Below, piece after piece: positions 1 through 8,121 of a stretch of 64,000 bases of DNA; within the stretch, counting starts at the first letter, position 1, and each line of letters opens with the position of its first letter. The translations under genes were made by a program, and so were the position numbers. The notes under the pieces are model-generated. The model was not told where the DNA came from. It searched no databases and worked only from the letters and a program-made list of their open reading frames with translations. This DNA comes from Corynebacterium guangdongense (lineage in GTDB: Bacteria; Actinomycetota; Actinomycetes; Mycobacteriales; Mycobacteriaceae). The stretch is from positions 1,054,001 through 1,118,000 of the forward strand of contig NZ_CP047654.1 in NCBI RefSeq assembly GCF_030408915.1. Reading direction: 5' to 3'.

Positions 1-237
1 GGCTGGCTCATCGTCGAGCTCGACGGCAACGTGAAGTACGATGGTGCGACTTTCGGGAAGCGGGCGGACGAGGTGATTCGCGCGGAGCGTCAGCGGGAGA
101 AGGAGCTCCAGAACGCCGGCTTCCTGGTCCTGCGGGCGACGTTCGCCGACCTGTCGCCGCGCGAGGACGGGGGATGTGGATTGCTGGACATGGTCGCGGC
201 CGCTCAGCGACGGCGAACAACTCGGCCCAGCGCCTGA
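1..237 (+). CDS. C-terminal end of a DUF559/Vsr-like nuclease-fold protein (partial)
   Basis: The reading frame is open from the first base and stops at 237, so the 5' part lies outside the window; 78 residues are visible. The segment WLIVELDGNVKYD followed by ERQREKELQNAGFLVLR matches the end of the restriction-endonuclease-like domain found in DUF559 proteins and in many actinobacterial AbiEi-like proteins: an acidic E-x-D-G strand, a helix rich in E/R, then a strand with R. Function cannot be assigned beyond this fold. The protein could be a stand-alone nuclease-fold protein or the tail of a larger antitoxin-like protein. Confidence 0.6.
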   Translation, partial: GWLIVELDGNVKYDGATFGKRADEVIRAERQREKELQNAGFLVLRATFADLSPREDGGCGLLDMVAAAQRRRTTRPSA

Positions 238-252
238 ACCGTGCCGTTGCCG

Positions 253-330
253 GAAAGGAGTCCCCAGATCTCACCCCGGTTGGGCGTTCTGTTTTCCTGA
301 AAGGACGCGCCCTTTCAGGCGACTCCTTTC
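253..330. terminator. Nested hairpin between convergent genes
   Basis: An inner 9-bp perfect stem, CCTGAAAGG (296-304) with CCTTTCAGG (311-319), sits inside an outer 10-bp stem, GAAAGGAGTC (253-262) with GACTCCTTTC (321-330). It lies between the partial gene ending at 237 and the minus-strand gene ending at 343. Read on the minus strand, the inner stem is followed by AAAAC rather than T residues, so it is an imperfect intrinsic terminator; a structured RNA end is an alternative. Confidence 0.45.
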
Positions 331-342
331 AGGGGGCTACGC

Positions 343-825
343 TCAGTCCTCCTCACCCGCGGCCAGCCGTTCGGCGTCCTTAGTCCGGGTTCGCTGCAGC
401 AGACGCGGGATCAGCACCAGCGCGAAGGCCACGCCGAAGACCGCGCCGGTGATGCCTCCGGCACCGAATCCTTCGGCGAGGCCGGCGGTGCGGTACTGCA
501 CGCCGCCGGCCCAGGCGAGGGCGAAGACGAACGAGGTGACGACCGTGGCGGCATCGACCCGTCTCGCACGGGGGGAGGCGATCTGGCCGCGAAGCCAGGC
601 CTGCGACGTGAATTCGGCCAGCAGCATCGGGGCGGCCAGGAGCGTCGACCACAGCGAGAGCCAGCCGGGCAGGGCCCAGGCTAGGACCACCATGCAGGCC
701 ATGGACACGATGACGGTGACGTGGGCGTAGACGGAGGCGGAACGATGCAGGATCGCGCGCTCGAACTCGTCGTCGACGGTGGCGTCGGCGCGGGCGATGA
801 GGTGGTCGCCGATGGACTTAAACAC
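343..825 (-). CDS. Small integral membrane protein paired with an XRE regulator
   Basis: A 160-residue protein with about four hydrophobic segments (roughly residues 37-60, 64-80, 91-110 and 122-142) and a charged tail. The GTG start at 825 is preferred: it overlaps the stop of the upstream regulator by 8 bp and has AGGAAGG about 9 bases upstream; a longer in-frame start would sit deep inside the regulator gene. A small XRE regulator coupled to a multi-pass membrane protein is a common bacterial arrangement, and the membrane protein may modulate or be controlled by the regulator. No enzymatic motif is visible and the function is unknown. Confidence 0.75.
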   Translation of the reverse strand: MFKSIGDHLIARADATVDDEFERAILHRSASVYAHVTVIVSMACMVVLAWALPGWLSLWSTLLAAPMLLAEFTSQAWLRGQIASPRARRVDAATVVTSFVFALAWAGGVQYRTAGLAEGFGAGGITGAVFGVAFALVLIPRLLQRTRTKDAERLAAGEED

Positions 826-1045
826 TGGACTGGCCTTCCTGCAGGTCACCGAAGATCTGCTCGACGGTTCGGTTGAGCCGACGGCAGATCGCGAGGGCGA
901 GGTGGACGGAGGGGGAGTAGTTGCCCCGCTCGATGTTGGCGATGGTCTGGCGGGAGACGCCGACGGCGTCGGCGAGTTCCTGCTGCGAGAGTTCCTCCCA
1001 GCGGCGGTACCTGCGCACCATGTTGGCGTGGTTCGGTTCAGTCAC
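818..1045 (-). CDS. Short XRE/Cro-CI family transcriptional regulator
   Basis: A 75-residue protein made almost entirely of a helix-turn-helix domain (about residues 12-65): LSQQELADAVGVSRQTIANI followed by ERGNYSPS and a helix ending in VEQIFGD, the standard XRE pattern. The GTG start at 1045 follows GGGGTGAG; an internal ATG at codon 9 is possible. It is the first gene of a two-gene minus-strand operon with the membrane protein ending at 343. The upstream region (1046-1252) is AT-richer near 1125-1165, which probably holds the promoter and self-regulation sites. There is no effector domain, so any signal would come from a partner protein. Confidence 0.85.
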   Translation of the reverse strand: MTEPNHANMVRRYRRWEELSQQELADAVGVSRQTIANIERGNYSPSVHLALAICRRLNRTVEQIFGDLQEGQSSV

Positions 1046-1252
1046 CGCGGCTCACCCCGGGAACGGGCCGAGCGGTGTCGTCGGGCGCCGGTTTGTGACG
1101 GTTCATGGTTGTTCTCCTGGCTCGGAACATAATTTCCACTACCAAATGTAAACTAAACTTGTCATCGTGTCGATGGGGGTGCGGGAATGGGGGCGCGCTC
1201 CCTGCGGTTGATTAACGTAGACACGTCATCAAAAAGTTGAAGGAGCCCCACC

Positions 1253-1915
1253 ATGTCGACCATCGCAGTGCTCGGAGCCGGCAAAGTCGGAACCATCCTC
1301 GCCCGCCTCGCCGTCGAGGCGGGGCACGAGGTCTACATCGCCGGTTCAGGTGACCCGTCGAAGGTGGAGCTGATCGCGCGCGTCCTCGTACCGGGGGCGC
1401 GGGCCACCACCAACACCGACGCCGCCGACCGGGCCGAGATCGTCATCGCCGCCATCCCGCTGCACAAGTGGGCGAGCCTCCCGGCCGGGCAGATGGCGGG
1501 CAAGATCGTCGTCGACGCGATGAACTACTGGTGGGAGACCGACGGGAAGGACTCGGAGTTCGCCGAGCCGGGGGCGTCGACAAGCGAGTTCATCCAGGAG
1601 CGCTTCCCAGACTCGGTCGTCGTCAAGGCGTTCAACCACATGGGGTACCACGACCTCGACGAGCAGGCGAACGCGCGGCCCCGCAAGGCCATCGCGGTGG
1701 CCGGGCCGGAGGCGGCGGCCGCGCGCGTCGGCGAGCTTGTCGACGACCTCGGCTTCGACCCGCTCTACATCGGGGAGCTGCGCGAGGGGGTGCGCCTGCA
1801 GCCGTTCAGCCCCGCCTTCGGGGCCAATGAAACGGCCGACGTGCTGGGCGGCATCGTCGACGGTTTCCCGGAGTCGGAGCGCGGCCGGAAAGTGTGGGCC
1901 GCGCTGGGACGCTAA
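1253..1915 (+). CDS. NADPH-dependent F420 reductase-like oxidoreductase
   Basis: A 220-residue Rossmann-fold protein. It begins with the dinucleotide-binding motif VLGAGKVGTILA (G8, G10, G13) and continues with the F420_oxidored pattern: acidic/alanine-rich ADRAEIVIAAIPLHKW, KIVVDAMNYWW and KAFNHMGYHDL. Family members reduce F420 or flavin-type acceptors with NADPH or act as reductases on other substrates; corynebacteria are generally thought to lack F420, so the acceptor here is unknown. AGGAG lies 8 bases before the ATG. Its 3' end overlaps the convergent DapD-like gene by 4 bp. Confidence 0.85.
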   Translation: MSTIAVLGAGKVGTILARLAVEAGHEVYIAGSGDPSKVELIARVLVPGARATTNTDAADRAEIVIAAIPLHKWASLPAGQMAGKIVVDAMNYWWETDGKDSEFAEPGASTSEFIQERFPDSVVVKAFNHMGYHDLDEQANARPRKAIAVAGPEAAAARVGELVDDLGFDPLYIGELREGVRLQPFSPAFGANETADVLGGIVDGFPESERGRKVWAALGR

Positions 1916-2565
1916 CCCAGGACTTCGCCCGGCTCCAGGCGGCGGTCGATGGTGACCGCGGCGGCCGAGCCGGTGCCCGGGAGCAGAAACGCGGACTCGG
2001 TGACGCAGGTGCCCTCGGCCAGGTGGGCGCCGAGCAGGACTCGTCCGGAGTCGATGACGTTGACGCCCTCCGGGACGACGTAGTCCAGCATGCGCGGATA
2101 GGTGTCGACGGAGAAGACCGTGACCGGGCCCTTACCGGCGAGGCGGCCGCGGACCATCTGGAAGTCCGCCATCGCGCACGGGCCGTAATTGGTCCACACG
2201 ACCTTGGCGAGGATGTCCCGGGAGCCGTCAATGTTGACCTGGCCCGGCAGGGCGAGACGGTGGGAGAGCACGTGCAGGCGCAGGTAGACGTCGTAGGCGT
2301 CGGTGGGAGCGGCGGAGAGGTCGGCGATCTCGGTCAGGACCGGCACCCGGGCGACGCCGCGCTCCTCGTCCGGGCCGACCAGCTGCACGAACTGCTGCGG
2401 GGCCTCATCGAGGCGGGTCGTCGTGGACTCGGTGATCGGCTCGTCGACCTTGACTGCCGGGTACCAGACGTCGAGCACGGTGCCGTCATAGGTGATGGTG
2501 GCCAGGCCGCGGGCGGAGGCAGTGGTCGGGGTCGGGGTCGGGGCGGGGGCGGAATGCACGGACAC
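1912..2565 (-). CDS. Truncated DapD paralogue lacking the catalytic beta-helix
   Basis: A 217-residue protein whose body aligns with the first half of the DapD encoded at 4082-5020: ATITYDGTVLDVWYPA against IANIAIDGTVLDTWFPS, TDAYDVYLRLHVLSHRL against ADAHDVYLRLHLLSHRM, VVWTNYGPCAMADFQ against VVWTNKGPTLPDNFE, and YPRMLDYVVPEGVNV against LPRMVDYVVPNHVSI. It then stops about where the left-handed beta-helix of DapD starts, so the succinyl-CoA site cannot form. The GTG start is 9 bases after the permease stop, with AGAAGGA upstream, so it is probably in one operon with the permease. A regulatory or chaperone role toward DapD is inference; a decaying paralogue is possible, though the frame is intact and codon use is normal. 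Confidence 0.8.
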   Translation of the reverse strand: MSVHSAPAPTPTPTTASARGLATITYDGTVLDVWYPAVKVDEPITESTTTRLDEAPQQFVQLVGPDEERGVARVPVLTEIADLSAAPTDAYDVYLRLHVLSHRLALPGQVNIDGSRDILAKVVWTNYGPCAMADFQMVRGRLAGKGPVTVFSVDTYPRMLDYVVPEGVNVIDSGRVLLGAHLAEGTCVTESAFLLPGTGSAAAVTIDRRLEPGEVLG

Positions 2566-2574
2566 GAAAGCTGA

Positions 2575-4032
2575 TTAATCCTTCTGTGTTACCGGCCGAC
2601 GGCGCTGGACAGACATTGCCTCGGAGCTCAGCGGCGGGTTATTTCTGGTGAACAGCGACAGTATAACGAGAACGGCGACAACCGCAGCGACCGAGATGAT
2701 CTGCATGCGTGCGCCGGCGTCGAAAAGCATCAGCACCACCAGACCGGCCAGCGCGGCCAGCGTCAGGTAGCCCAGCCAGGGGAAGCCCCACATGCGCACG
2801 GTGCTGATCTCGCCGTTGGCCTCGAGGACTGGGTGCAGTTTGAGGTAGCTGAGCATGATCATCACCCAGACGACCAGCAGGCAGCCGCCGACGGCGTTGA
2901 GCAGGAAGGTCAGCAGTCCGGTCGGGTTCCACCACTGCAGGCCGACCGAGACGAAGGCGAAGAACATGGACAGGACCACGGCGTTGATCGGGACGCGCTC
3001 ACTGTTGGTCTTGGCGAAGATCCTCGGGGCGTCACCCTCCATGGCGAGGCGGTGCACCAGTCGGGAGGTGGCGTAGATCTGGGCGTTGAACGCCGAGAGC
3101 AGCGCCAGGACGATGACGGCCTCCATGAAACCGACGACGCCCGGGATGTTGGCCAGCGCGAGCACCCGGGTGAAGGGCGACTCGTCGGCGGTGTCGGCGC
3201 CGGAGATCTGGTCGTAGGGCAGCAGCATGATGATCGCCAGGACGGAGCCCAGGTAGAACACCGAGATGCGCACGATGACCGAGCGCACCGCGGTGCGGAT
3301 GGAGGCGGCCGGATTCTCGGACTCGGCGGCGGCGATGGTGACCAGCTCGATGCCGCCGAAGGCGAAGGCGACCGCCAGCAGGCCGGCCGCGACGCCCGGC
3401 AACCCGTTCGGCGCGAAATCGACCTGCGCGATGTTGGAGAAGAGGATCGGCTCCGCGTCGGGCAGCCAGCCGAAGAAGAGCAGCACGCCGACGACGAGGA
3501 AGCCGATGATGACGGCGACCTTGATCAGGGAGAACCAGTACTCGAATTCGCCGAACCCGCGGACCTGGGCGAAGTTGACGACGGCGAAGAAGACCACGCA
3601 TACCAGCGCCGGAATCCAGGGGTCGACGCCGAACCAGCCGGCCATGATCGCGGAGGCGCCGGTCATCTCGGCGCCGAGCACCATGGTGAGCATGAACCAG
3701 TAGATCCAGCCCGTCATGAAACCGGCCCAGTGGCCGAAGGCCTGGCGGGCGTAGGTGGAGAAGGACCCGGAGGACGGGCGGGCCGCGGCCATTTCGCCGA
3801 GCGTCTGCATCACCAGCATGACGATGACGCCGGCCACGATGTAGGCGAGGAGGACGGCGGGGCCGGCGGCCTCTATGCCGACGCCGGTGCCGAGGAAGAG
3901 GCCGGCGCCGATGGCGGAGCCGAGGCCCATCATGGTCAGGTGCCTGGTTTTCAGGCCATGTCCGAGGGATGAACTGGTCGTCGCGGCGTCCGGTGTTTCC
4001 GGGGCGCGGGACGAACTGGCGGGGGTTGTCAT
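2575..4032 (-). CDS. aroP: AroP-like amino acid permease (APC superfamily)
   Basis: A 485-residue protein with about 12 membrane segments. After a hydrophilic N-terminus (1-33) come the AAT-family signatures GLKTRHLTMMGLGSAIGAGL and FGGIELVTIAAAESENPAAS, and further on SERVPINAVVLS. It should import amino acids by proton symport across the cytoplasmic membrane. The gene lies between dapD and a truncated dapD paralogue on the same strand; the aroP gene of C. glutamicum is also known from a dap gene neighbourhood, which supports the symbol, but substrate specificity cannot be read from the sequence. ATG 4032 is chosen because a longer frame would add a low-complexity arginine-rich leader. Confidence 0.8.
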   Translation of the reverse strand: MTTPASSSRAPETPDAATTSSSLGHGLKTRHLTMMGLGSAIGAGLFLGTGVGIEAAGPAVLLAYIVAGVIVMLVMQTLGEMAAARPSSGSFSTYARQAFGHWAGFMTGWIYWFMLTMVLGAEMTGASAIMAGWFGVDPWIPALVCVVFFAVVNFAQVRGFGEFEYWFSLIKVAVIIGFLVVGVLLFFGWLPDAEPILFSNIAQVDFAPNGLPGVAAGLLAVAFAFGGIELVTIAAAESENPAASIRTAVRSVIVRISVFYLGSVLAIIMLLPYDQISGADTADESPFTRVLALANIPGVVGFMEAVIVLALLSAFNAQIYATSRLVHRLAMEGDAPRIFAKTNSERVPINAVVLSMFFAFVSVGLQWWNPTGLLTFLLNAVGGCLLVVWVMIMLSYLKLHPVLEANGEISTVRMWGFPWLGYLTLAALAGLVVLMLFDAGARMQIISVAAVVAVLVILSLFTRNNPPLSSEAMSVQRRRPVTQKD

Positions 4033-4081
4033 GGCTGCAGATCCTACAAGCCGGCCCGGGGACCCCGGGGATCCGCCCAGG

Positions 4082-5020
4082 CTAGCGGTGCTCCCACCTG
4101 ACGACGGGCACCGAGTGGTAGGCGCTGTGGCTGACGTGCCAGTTGCTCCTGCCGTCCAGGGAACTGGCCGGGACCACCTCGTCGCGCCCCAGATCGAAGA
4201 CCTCCGTCTCACGTTCGATGACGATGTTCGCCGCGATGGAGCAGTGGTCGCCCATGGACAGCCCGATCAGTCCCGAGGAGACCCCGAGTCGGCAGTTGGC
4301 GCCCATCGTCACCGGGTGTCGAACCCCGTCCTCGCCACGCATCGCCATGAACGTCGAGGACAACCCGATGTCGCAGCCCTCGCCGATCAACGTGGAGGAG
4401 GACAGCCGACCCTCGATACGGCAGGCGCCCAGGGTGCCGGAGTTGTAGGAGACGTATCCCTCCCGCAGGACACGGGTGCCCGGCGCCAGGTAGGCGCCCA
4501 GACGCACCCGCTCGGCCTCGGCGATGGAGACGTGGTTGGGCACGACGTAGTCGACCATGCGCGGCAGGCGCTCGACGCCGTAGACGTGGATGAGGCCGCG
4601 GGAGCGCAGCTCGGTGCGCTGGAACTCGAAGTTGTCCGGCAGCGTCGGCCCCTTGTTGGTCCACACGACGGTCGACAGGCAGTGGATGGCGCCCTGGGTC
4701 GACAGGGACAGGGGCTTGACCATGCGGTGGGACAGCAGGTGCAGCCGCAGATACACGTCGTGGGCGTCCGCCGGCGGCGCGGACAGGTCGGCGACGACCG
4801 TGCGGACCGCGATCTGTTCGACCATGCGGTCCTGGTCCATCTTGATCAGGCGGAGAAAGCTGTTCGGGATGTCGGCGGCGCCGAGGCGGACGGTGCCGTT
4901 GGTCAGTCCCTCGGCGTCCGGCCCGGTCAGCAGCCGCGGGCTGGGAAACCAGGTGTCGAGAACTGTTCCGTCGATGGCGATGTTGGCAATTCCCATGCCA
5001 ACGGCTCCCTGAGTCGTCAT
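4082..5020 (-). CDS. dapD: 2,3,4,5-tetrahydropyridine-2,6-dicarboxylate N-succinyltransferase
   Basis: A 312-residue protein of the actinobacterial DapD type. The enzyme transfers succinyl from succinyl-CoA to tetrahydrodipicolinate in the succinylase branch of lysine and meso-diaminopimelate synthesis. An N-terminal alpha/beta domain (1-170) is followed by hexapeptide-repeat beta-helix sequence (about 180-285): TLGACRIEGRL, TLIGEGCDIGL, MGANCRLGVSSG and LSMGDHCSIAANIVI. ATG 5020 is chosen because homologues start with a similar short leader before GIANIAIDG. It heads the minus-strand group with the aroP-like permease and truncated paralogue. dapE, often nearby, is not in this window. Confidence 0.93.
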   Translation of the reverse strand: MTTQGAVGMGIANIAIDGTVLDTWFPSPRLLTGPDAEGLTNGTVRLGAADIPNSFLRLIKMDQDRMVEQIAVRTVVADLSAPPADAHDVYLRLHLLSHRMVKPLSLSTQGAIHCLSTVVWTNKGPTLPDNFEFQRTELRSRGLIHVYGVERLPRMVDYVVPNHVSIAEAERVRLGAYLAPGTRVLREGYVSYNSGTLGACRIEGRLSSSTLIGEGCDIGLSSTFMAMRGEDGVRHPVTMGANCRLGVSSGLIGLSMGDHCSIAANIVIERETEVFDLGRDEVVPASSLDGRSNWHVSHSAYHSVPVVRWEHR

Positions 5021-5211
5021 GCCTGACACTTTAGGGTGCCCGCTGTGCAGGCGATACTCGGCGGCCCTCGGGGTACCGTGCGCCGTCGGCAGCGGTGGAC
5101 GAAGCTGAGCGGGCCAATTAGCCTGGGTGGTCCGGTTTCCTCGCCGCCGGGCGGCACGCCAGCACGCGGGGGAACGACCACACCAGCACCACGAGCTTCT
5201 GGAGACGATTG

Positions 5212-6039
5212 ATGGCACCCAACATCACCCCGGACGAGACCAAGAACCGCAAGCTGCGGGGGCCGGTCCTCATGCGTACGGAGCTCGGGGATCAGACCTC
5301 GACCTACGATCAGCGACTCCTGGAGCTCGGCGCCGACCACGACTGGCAGCACGCCGATCCCTGGCGCATCCTGCGCATCCAGTCGGAGTTCGTCTCCGGC
5401 TTCGACGCCCTGTCCAGGCTGCGCAAGGCCGTGACGGTGTTCGGCTCCGCGCGCATCGCGGCGGGGGAGCCGGAGTACGAGCTCGGCGTCGAACTCGGCG
5501 CCGCCCTGGCGCACGCGGGCTACGCCGTCATCACCGGCGGCGGCCCGGGCCTGATGGAGGCCCCGAACCGGGGCTGCCACGAGGCGGGCGGCCTCTCCGT
5601 CGGGCTGGGCATCGAGCTCCCGCACGAACAGCACCTCAACGAGTGGGTCGACCTCGGCCTCAACTTCCGTTACTTCTTCGCCCGCAAGACGATGTTCCTC
5701 AAGTACTCCCAGGCCTTCGTCACCCTGCCGGGTGGCTTCGGCACTATGGACGAGCTCTTCGAGGTGCTGTGCATGGTGCAGACCAAGAAGGTCACCAACT
5801 ACCCGATCGTGCTCATCGGCACCGATTTCTGGGCGGGCCTGGTGGACTGGCTGGGCACCCAGCTGACGGCCCGGGGCATGATCTCCCCGCACGACATGGA
5901 GCTCTTCCTGGTCACCGACTCGATCGACGAGGCCGTCAGGCATATCGTCGACGCCCACCGGGTCATGACCGACGGCCGTCTCCACCGCTCCGGTGCCGAG
6001 CACTACGGCGGCGACGCCGACGCGGCTGAGGACGAGTAG
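5212..6039 (+). CDS. LOG family protein (TIGR00730), nucleotide 5'-monophosphate phosphoribohydrolase type
   Basis: A 275-residue Rossmann-like protein. It carries the LOG signature: VTVFGSARI near residue 80, GGGPGLMEAPNRG in the middle, and the hallmark LPGGFGTMDELFE near residue 180. Family members cleave the N-glycosidic bond of (cytokinin) nucleoside 5'-monophosphates to release base and ribose-5-phosphate; the bacterial substrate is uncertain. ATG 5212 has GGAG 7 bases upstream; a TTG immediately before it is a weaker start. It is 2 bases upstream of folP2 and the order LOG-folP2-gpgS is shared with Mycobacterium (Rv1205-Rv1207-Rv1208 region), so an operon is likely. Confidence 0.88.
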   Translation: MAPNITPDETKNRKLRGPVLMRTELGDQTSTYDQRLLELGADHDWQHADPWRILRIQSEFVSGFDALSRLRKAVTVFGSARIAAGEPEYELGVELGAALAHAGYAVITGGGPGLMEAPNRGCHEAGGLSVGLGIELPHEQHLNEWVDLGLNFRYFFARKTMFLKYSQAFVTLPGGFGTMDELFEVLCMVQTKKVTNYPIVLIGTDFWAGLVDWLGTQLTARGMISPHDMELFLVTDSIDEAVRHIVDAHRVMTDGRLHRSGAEHYGGDADAAEDE

Positions 6040-6041
6040 GG

Positions 6042-6890
6042 ATGGCACCGTCCGAACCTGCCCGCCTCGCCCAGGTGATGGCCATCGTCAACCGCACCCC
6101 GGACTCCTTCTACGACCGGGGCGCGACGTGGGGCATCGAGAGTGCCGTGGCACGCTGCGACGAGGTGGTGGCCCAGGGCGCGAGCATCGTCGACATCGGC
6201 GGCGTCAAAGCCGGCCCCGGTGACGCCGTGTCCGCGGCCGAGGAGATCGACCGTGTCGTCCCGCTCATCCAGGCGGTCGCGGACCGCCACCCGGGCGTCA
6301 CGATCTCGGTGGACACCTGGCGCGCCGACGTCGCCGACGTGGCCATCCGTGCCGGGGCCAGTCTCATCAACGACACCTGGGCGGGCTGGGACCCCGAACT
6401 CATGGAGGTCGCCGGCGCCCACCGCGTCGGCTACGTCTGTTCGCACACCGGGGGCGTGACCCCGCGCACCCGCCCGCACCGGGTGCACTTCGACGACGTC
6501 GTCGCCGACGTCATCGCCGAGACCGGCGCGCTGGCGGAGCGGGCCGTGAGCCTGGGCGTGCCCGAGGAGAAGGTCTTCATTGACCCGACCCATGACTTCG
6601 GCAAGAACACCTTCCACGGACTGGAGCTGCTGCGCCGCATCGACGAGATCGTCGCCACCGGCTGGCCGGTGCTCATGGCGCTGTCGAACAAGGACTTCAT
6701 CGGCGAGACCCTCGCCCGGGGCGTGGGCGAGCGCGTGGCCGGCACCCTGGCCGCCACGGCCTGGTCGGCCGCGCGCGGCGTGGCCGCCTTCCGCGTCCAC
6801 GAGGTCGCCGAGACCGTCGACGTCATCCGCATGACCGCGGCGATCGCCGGCACCGCCGCGCCGCTGGCGACCGTCCGGGGTCTGGTGTGA
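6042..6890 (+). CDS. folP2: Dihydropteroate synthase homologue FolP2, probably without synthase activity
   Basis: A 282-residue TIM-barrel protein of the pterin-binding family. Canonical DHPS loops are present but altered: VNRTPDSFYDRG for the first loop, DIGGVKAGPG in place of the S-T-R-containing loop 2, INDTWAG, IDPTHDFGKN, and SNKDFIGE in place of S-R-K. FolP2 of Mycobacterium is known not to act as a dihydropteroate synthase, and the same substitutions suggest this protein also does something else. It overlaps gpgS by 4 bp (GTGA), indicating translational coupling with a gene of glucosylglycerate / methylglucose lipopolysaccharide synthesis. The true substrate is unknown. Confidence 0.88.
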   Translation: MAPSEPARLAQVMAIVNRTPDSFYDRGATWGIESAVARCDEVVAQGASIVDIGGVKAGPGDAVSAAEEIDRVVPLIQAVADRHPGVTISVDTWRADVADVAIRAGASLINDTWAGWDPELMEVAGAHRVGYVCSHTGGVTPRTRPHRVHFDDVVADVIAETGALAERAVSLGVPEEKVFIDPTHDFGKNTFHGLELLRRIDEIVATGWPVLMALSNKDFIGETLARGVGERVAGTLAATAWSAARGVAAFRVHEVAETVDVIRMTAAIAGTAAPLATVRGLV

Positions 6891-7633
6891 GGGTCTCCGT
6901 CGTCATCCCGGCGCTCAATGAGGCTCCGACCGTCGGCGCCGTCGTCCGTGCGGTGGCCGCCGAACACCCGTGGGAGATCCTCGTCATCGACGCCGACTCC
7001 ACCGACGCGACCGCCGAGGAGGCCGCCCGCGCCGGGGCCCGGGTCCTCAACTGGCGCGAGGTGCTGCCGGGGACGGCGCCACGGCCGGGCAAGGGGGAGT
7101 CCCTGTGGCGCGGGACGGCGGCCGCCTCCGGGGACGTCGTCGTGTTCGTCGACTCGGACCTCAGCGAGGTGCCGTCCGGCGTCGTCGGCCGGCTGGCGGC
7201 GCCCTTCGTCGACGAGCGGATCCAGCTGGTCAACGCCGATTACCGGCGGGGACTCGACGGCGCGCCCACCGGCGGCGGGCGCGTCACCGAGCTGACCGCC
7301 AAACCCCTGCTTCGCCTCTACTTCCCGGAGCTGGCCCGGCTCAACCAGCCCCTGGCGGGGGAGTACGCGCTCCGGCGCAGCACGGCCCTCGGGTTGCCGT
7401 TCGTGGCCGGCTACGGCGTGGAGGTGGGTCTGCTCATCGACACCCTCCGGGCGCACGGGCCGGGGTCCATCGTGGAGGTGGACCTCGGCCAGCGTCACCA
7501 CCGCAACCGCCCGTTGCACGAGCTCGGGCCGATGGCCGACGTCGTGGCGGCGACCATCCTCCACCGCGCCGGGCTGCTCCCGGCAGGGGCGGCCGCCCCG
7601 GGTGAGCGCGCCCCGCTCTCGGCTATCCTCTAG
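6887..7633 (+). CDS. gpgS: Glucosyl-3-phosphoglycerate synthase
   Basis: A 248-residue GT-A glycosyltransferase of the GpgS (GT81) type, which joins UDP-glucose and 3-phosphoglycerate to make glucosyl-3-phosphoglycerate, the first step toward glucosylglycerate and methylglucose lipopolysaccharides. Visible motifs are VVIPALNEAPTVG at the nucleotide-binding start, the metal-binding DSD at 89-91, GGGRVTELTAKPLL, PLAGEYALRR, and GYGVEVGLLIDT with a downstream HHRNRP that fits the conserved histidine loop. It is shorter than mycobacterial GpgS because it lacks the N-terminal extension. The GTG start overlaps the folP2 stop. Confidence 0.9.
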   Translation: MRVSVVIPALNEAPTVGAVVRAVAAEHPWEILVIDADSTDATAEEAARAGARVLNWREVLPGTAPRPGKGESLWRGTAAASGDVVVFVDSDLSEVPSGVVGRLAAPFVDERIQLVNADYRRGLDGAPTGGGRVTELTAKPLLRLYFPELARLNQPLAGEYALRRSTALGLPFVAGYGVEVGLLIDTLRAHGPGSIVEVDLGQRHHRNRPLHELGPMADVVAATILHRAGLLPAGAAAPGERAPLSAIL

Positions 7634-7662
7634 ACGTCCGCCCCCGCCGAAAGGTCTCCACC

Positions 7663-7959
7663 ATGCTCACCTGGCTCCTGCTCATCCTCGTGCTGATCGC
7701 GCTGACCATACTCGGCACGTGGTTTTGGGGACGGATATTCGGCCGGGGCGAGGTGCTCCCGCCCATGGACGAACCCGCCAGCGTCATCCGCGACAACCGG
7801 GAACTGATCCGCGGCGGGGACGTCGCCGGGGTGCGTTTCGAGATGGTCACCCGTGGCTACCGCCCGGACCAGGTGGACGACGCGATCGCCACCCTGCAGG
7901 CGGAGCTGGCCCAGGCGCGTTCCGAACTCACGCAGCCCCGGCCCGATCACCACGCCTAG
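7663..7959 (+). CDS. Single-pass membrane protein with DivIVA-like segment
   Basis: A 98-residue protein: one N-terminal membrane helix (about 2-22) followed by a cytoplasmic part with the DivIVA-domain pattern VRFEMVTRGYRPDQVDDAIATL (in two parts around residues 60-80) and a short helical tail. It sits 29 bases after gpgS, as does the equivalent gene near Rv1209 in Mycobacterium. DivIVA-domain proteins in actinobacteria often mark or bind sites of polar growth; a role linking this cluster to the cell envelope is inference. GAAAGG lies before the ATG. Confidence 0.8.
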   Translation: MLTWLLLILVLIALTILGTWFWGRIFGRGEVLPPMDEPASVIRDNRELIRGGDVAGVRFEMVTRGYRPDQVDDAIATLQAELAQARSELTQPRPDHHA

Positions 7960-8121
7960 CCCGTCTGTTTCGGCGACAGCGCAGGCCGGTGCAGATCGGC
8001 GACTACCCCCATTGTTCACCGTACTGACCTGGGCCGATGTTTGCATCCCCGCCACCGTACCCAAAAACTGGCGTAAACTGTGGCCATAAGAAGATTGTCA
8101 CTGAGAAGGAGTCAGTTCGAG

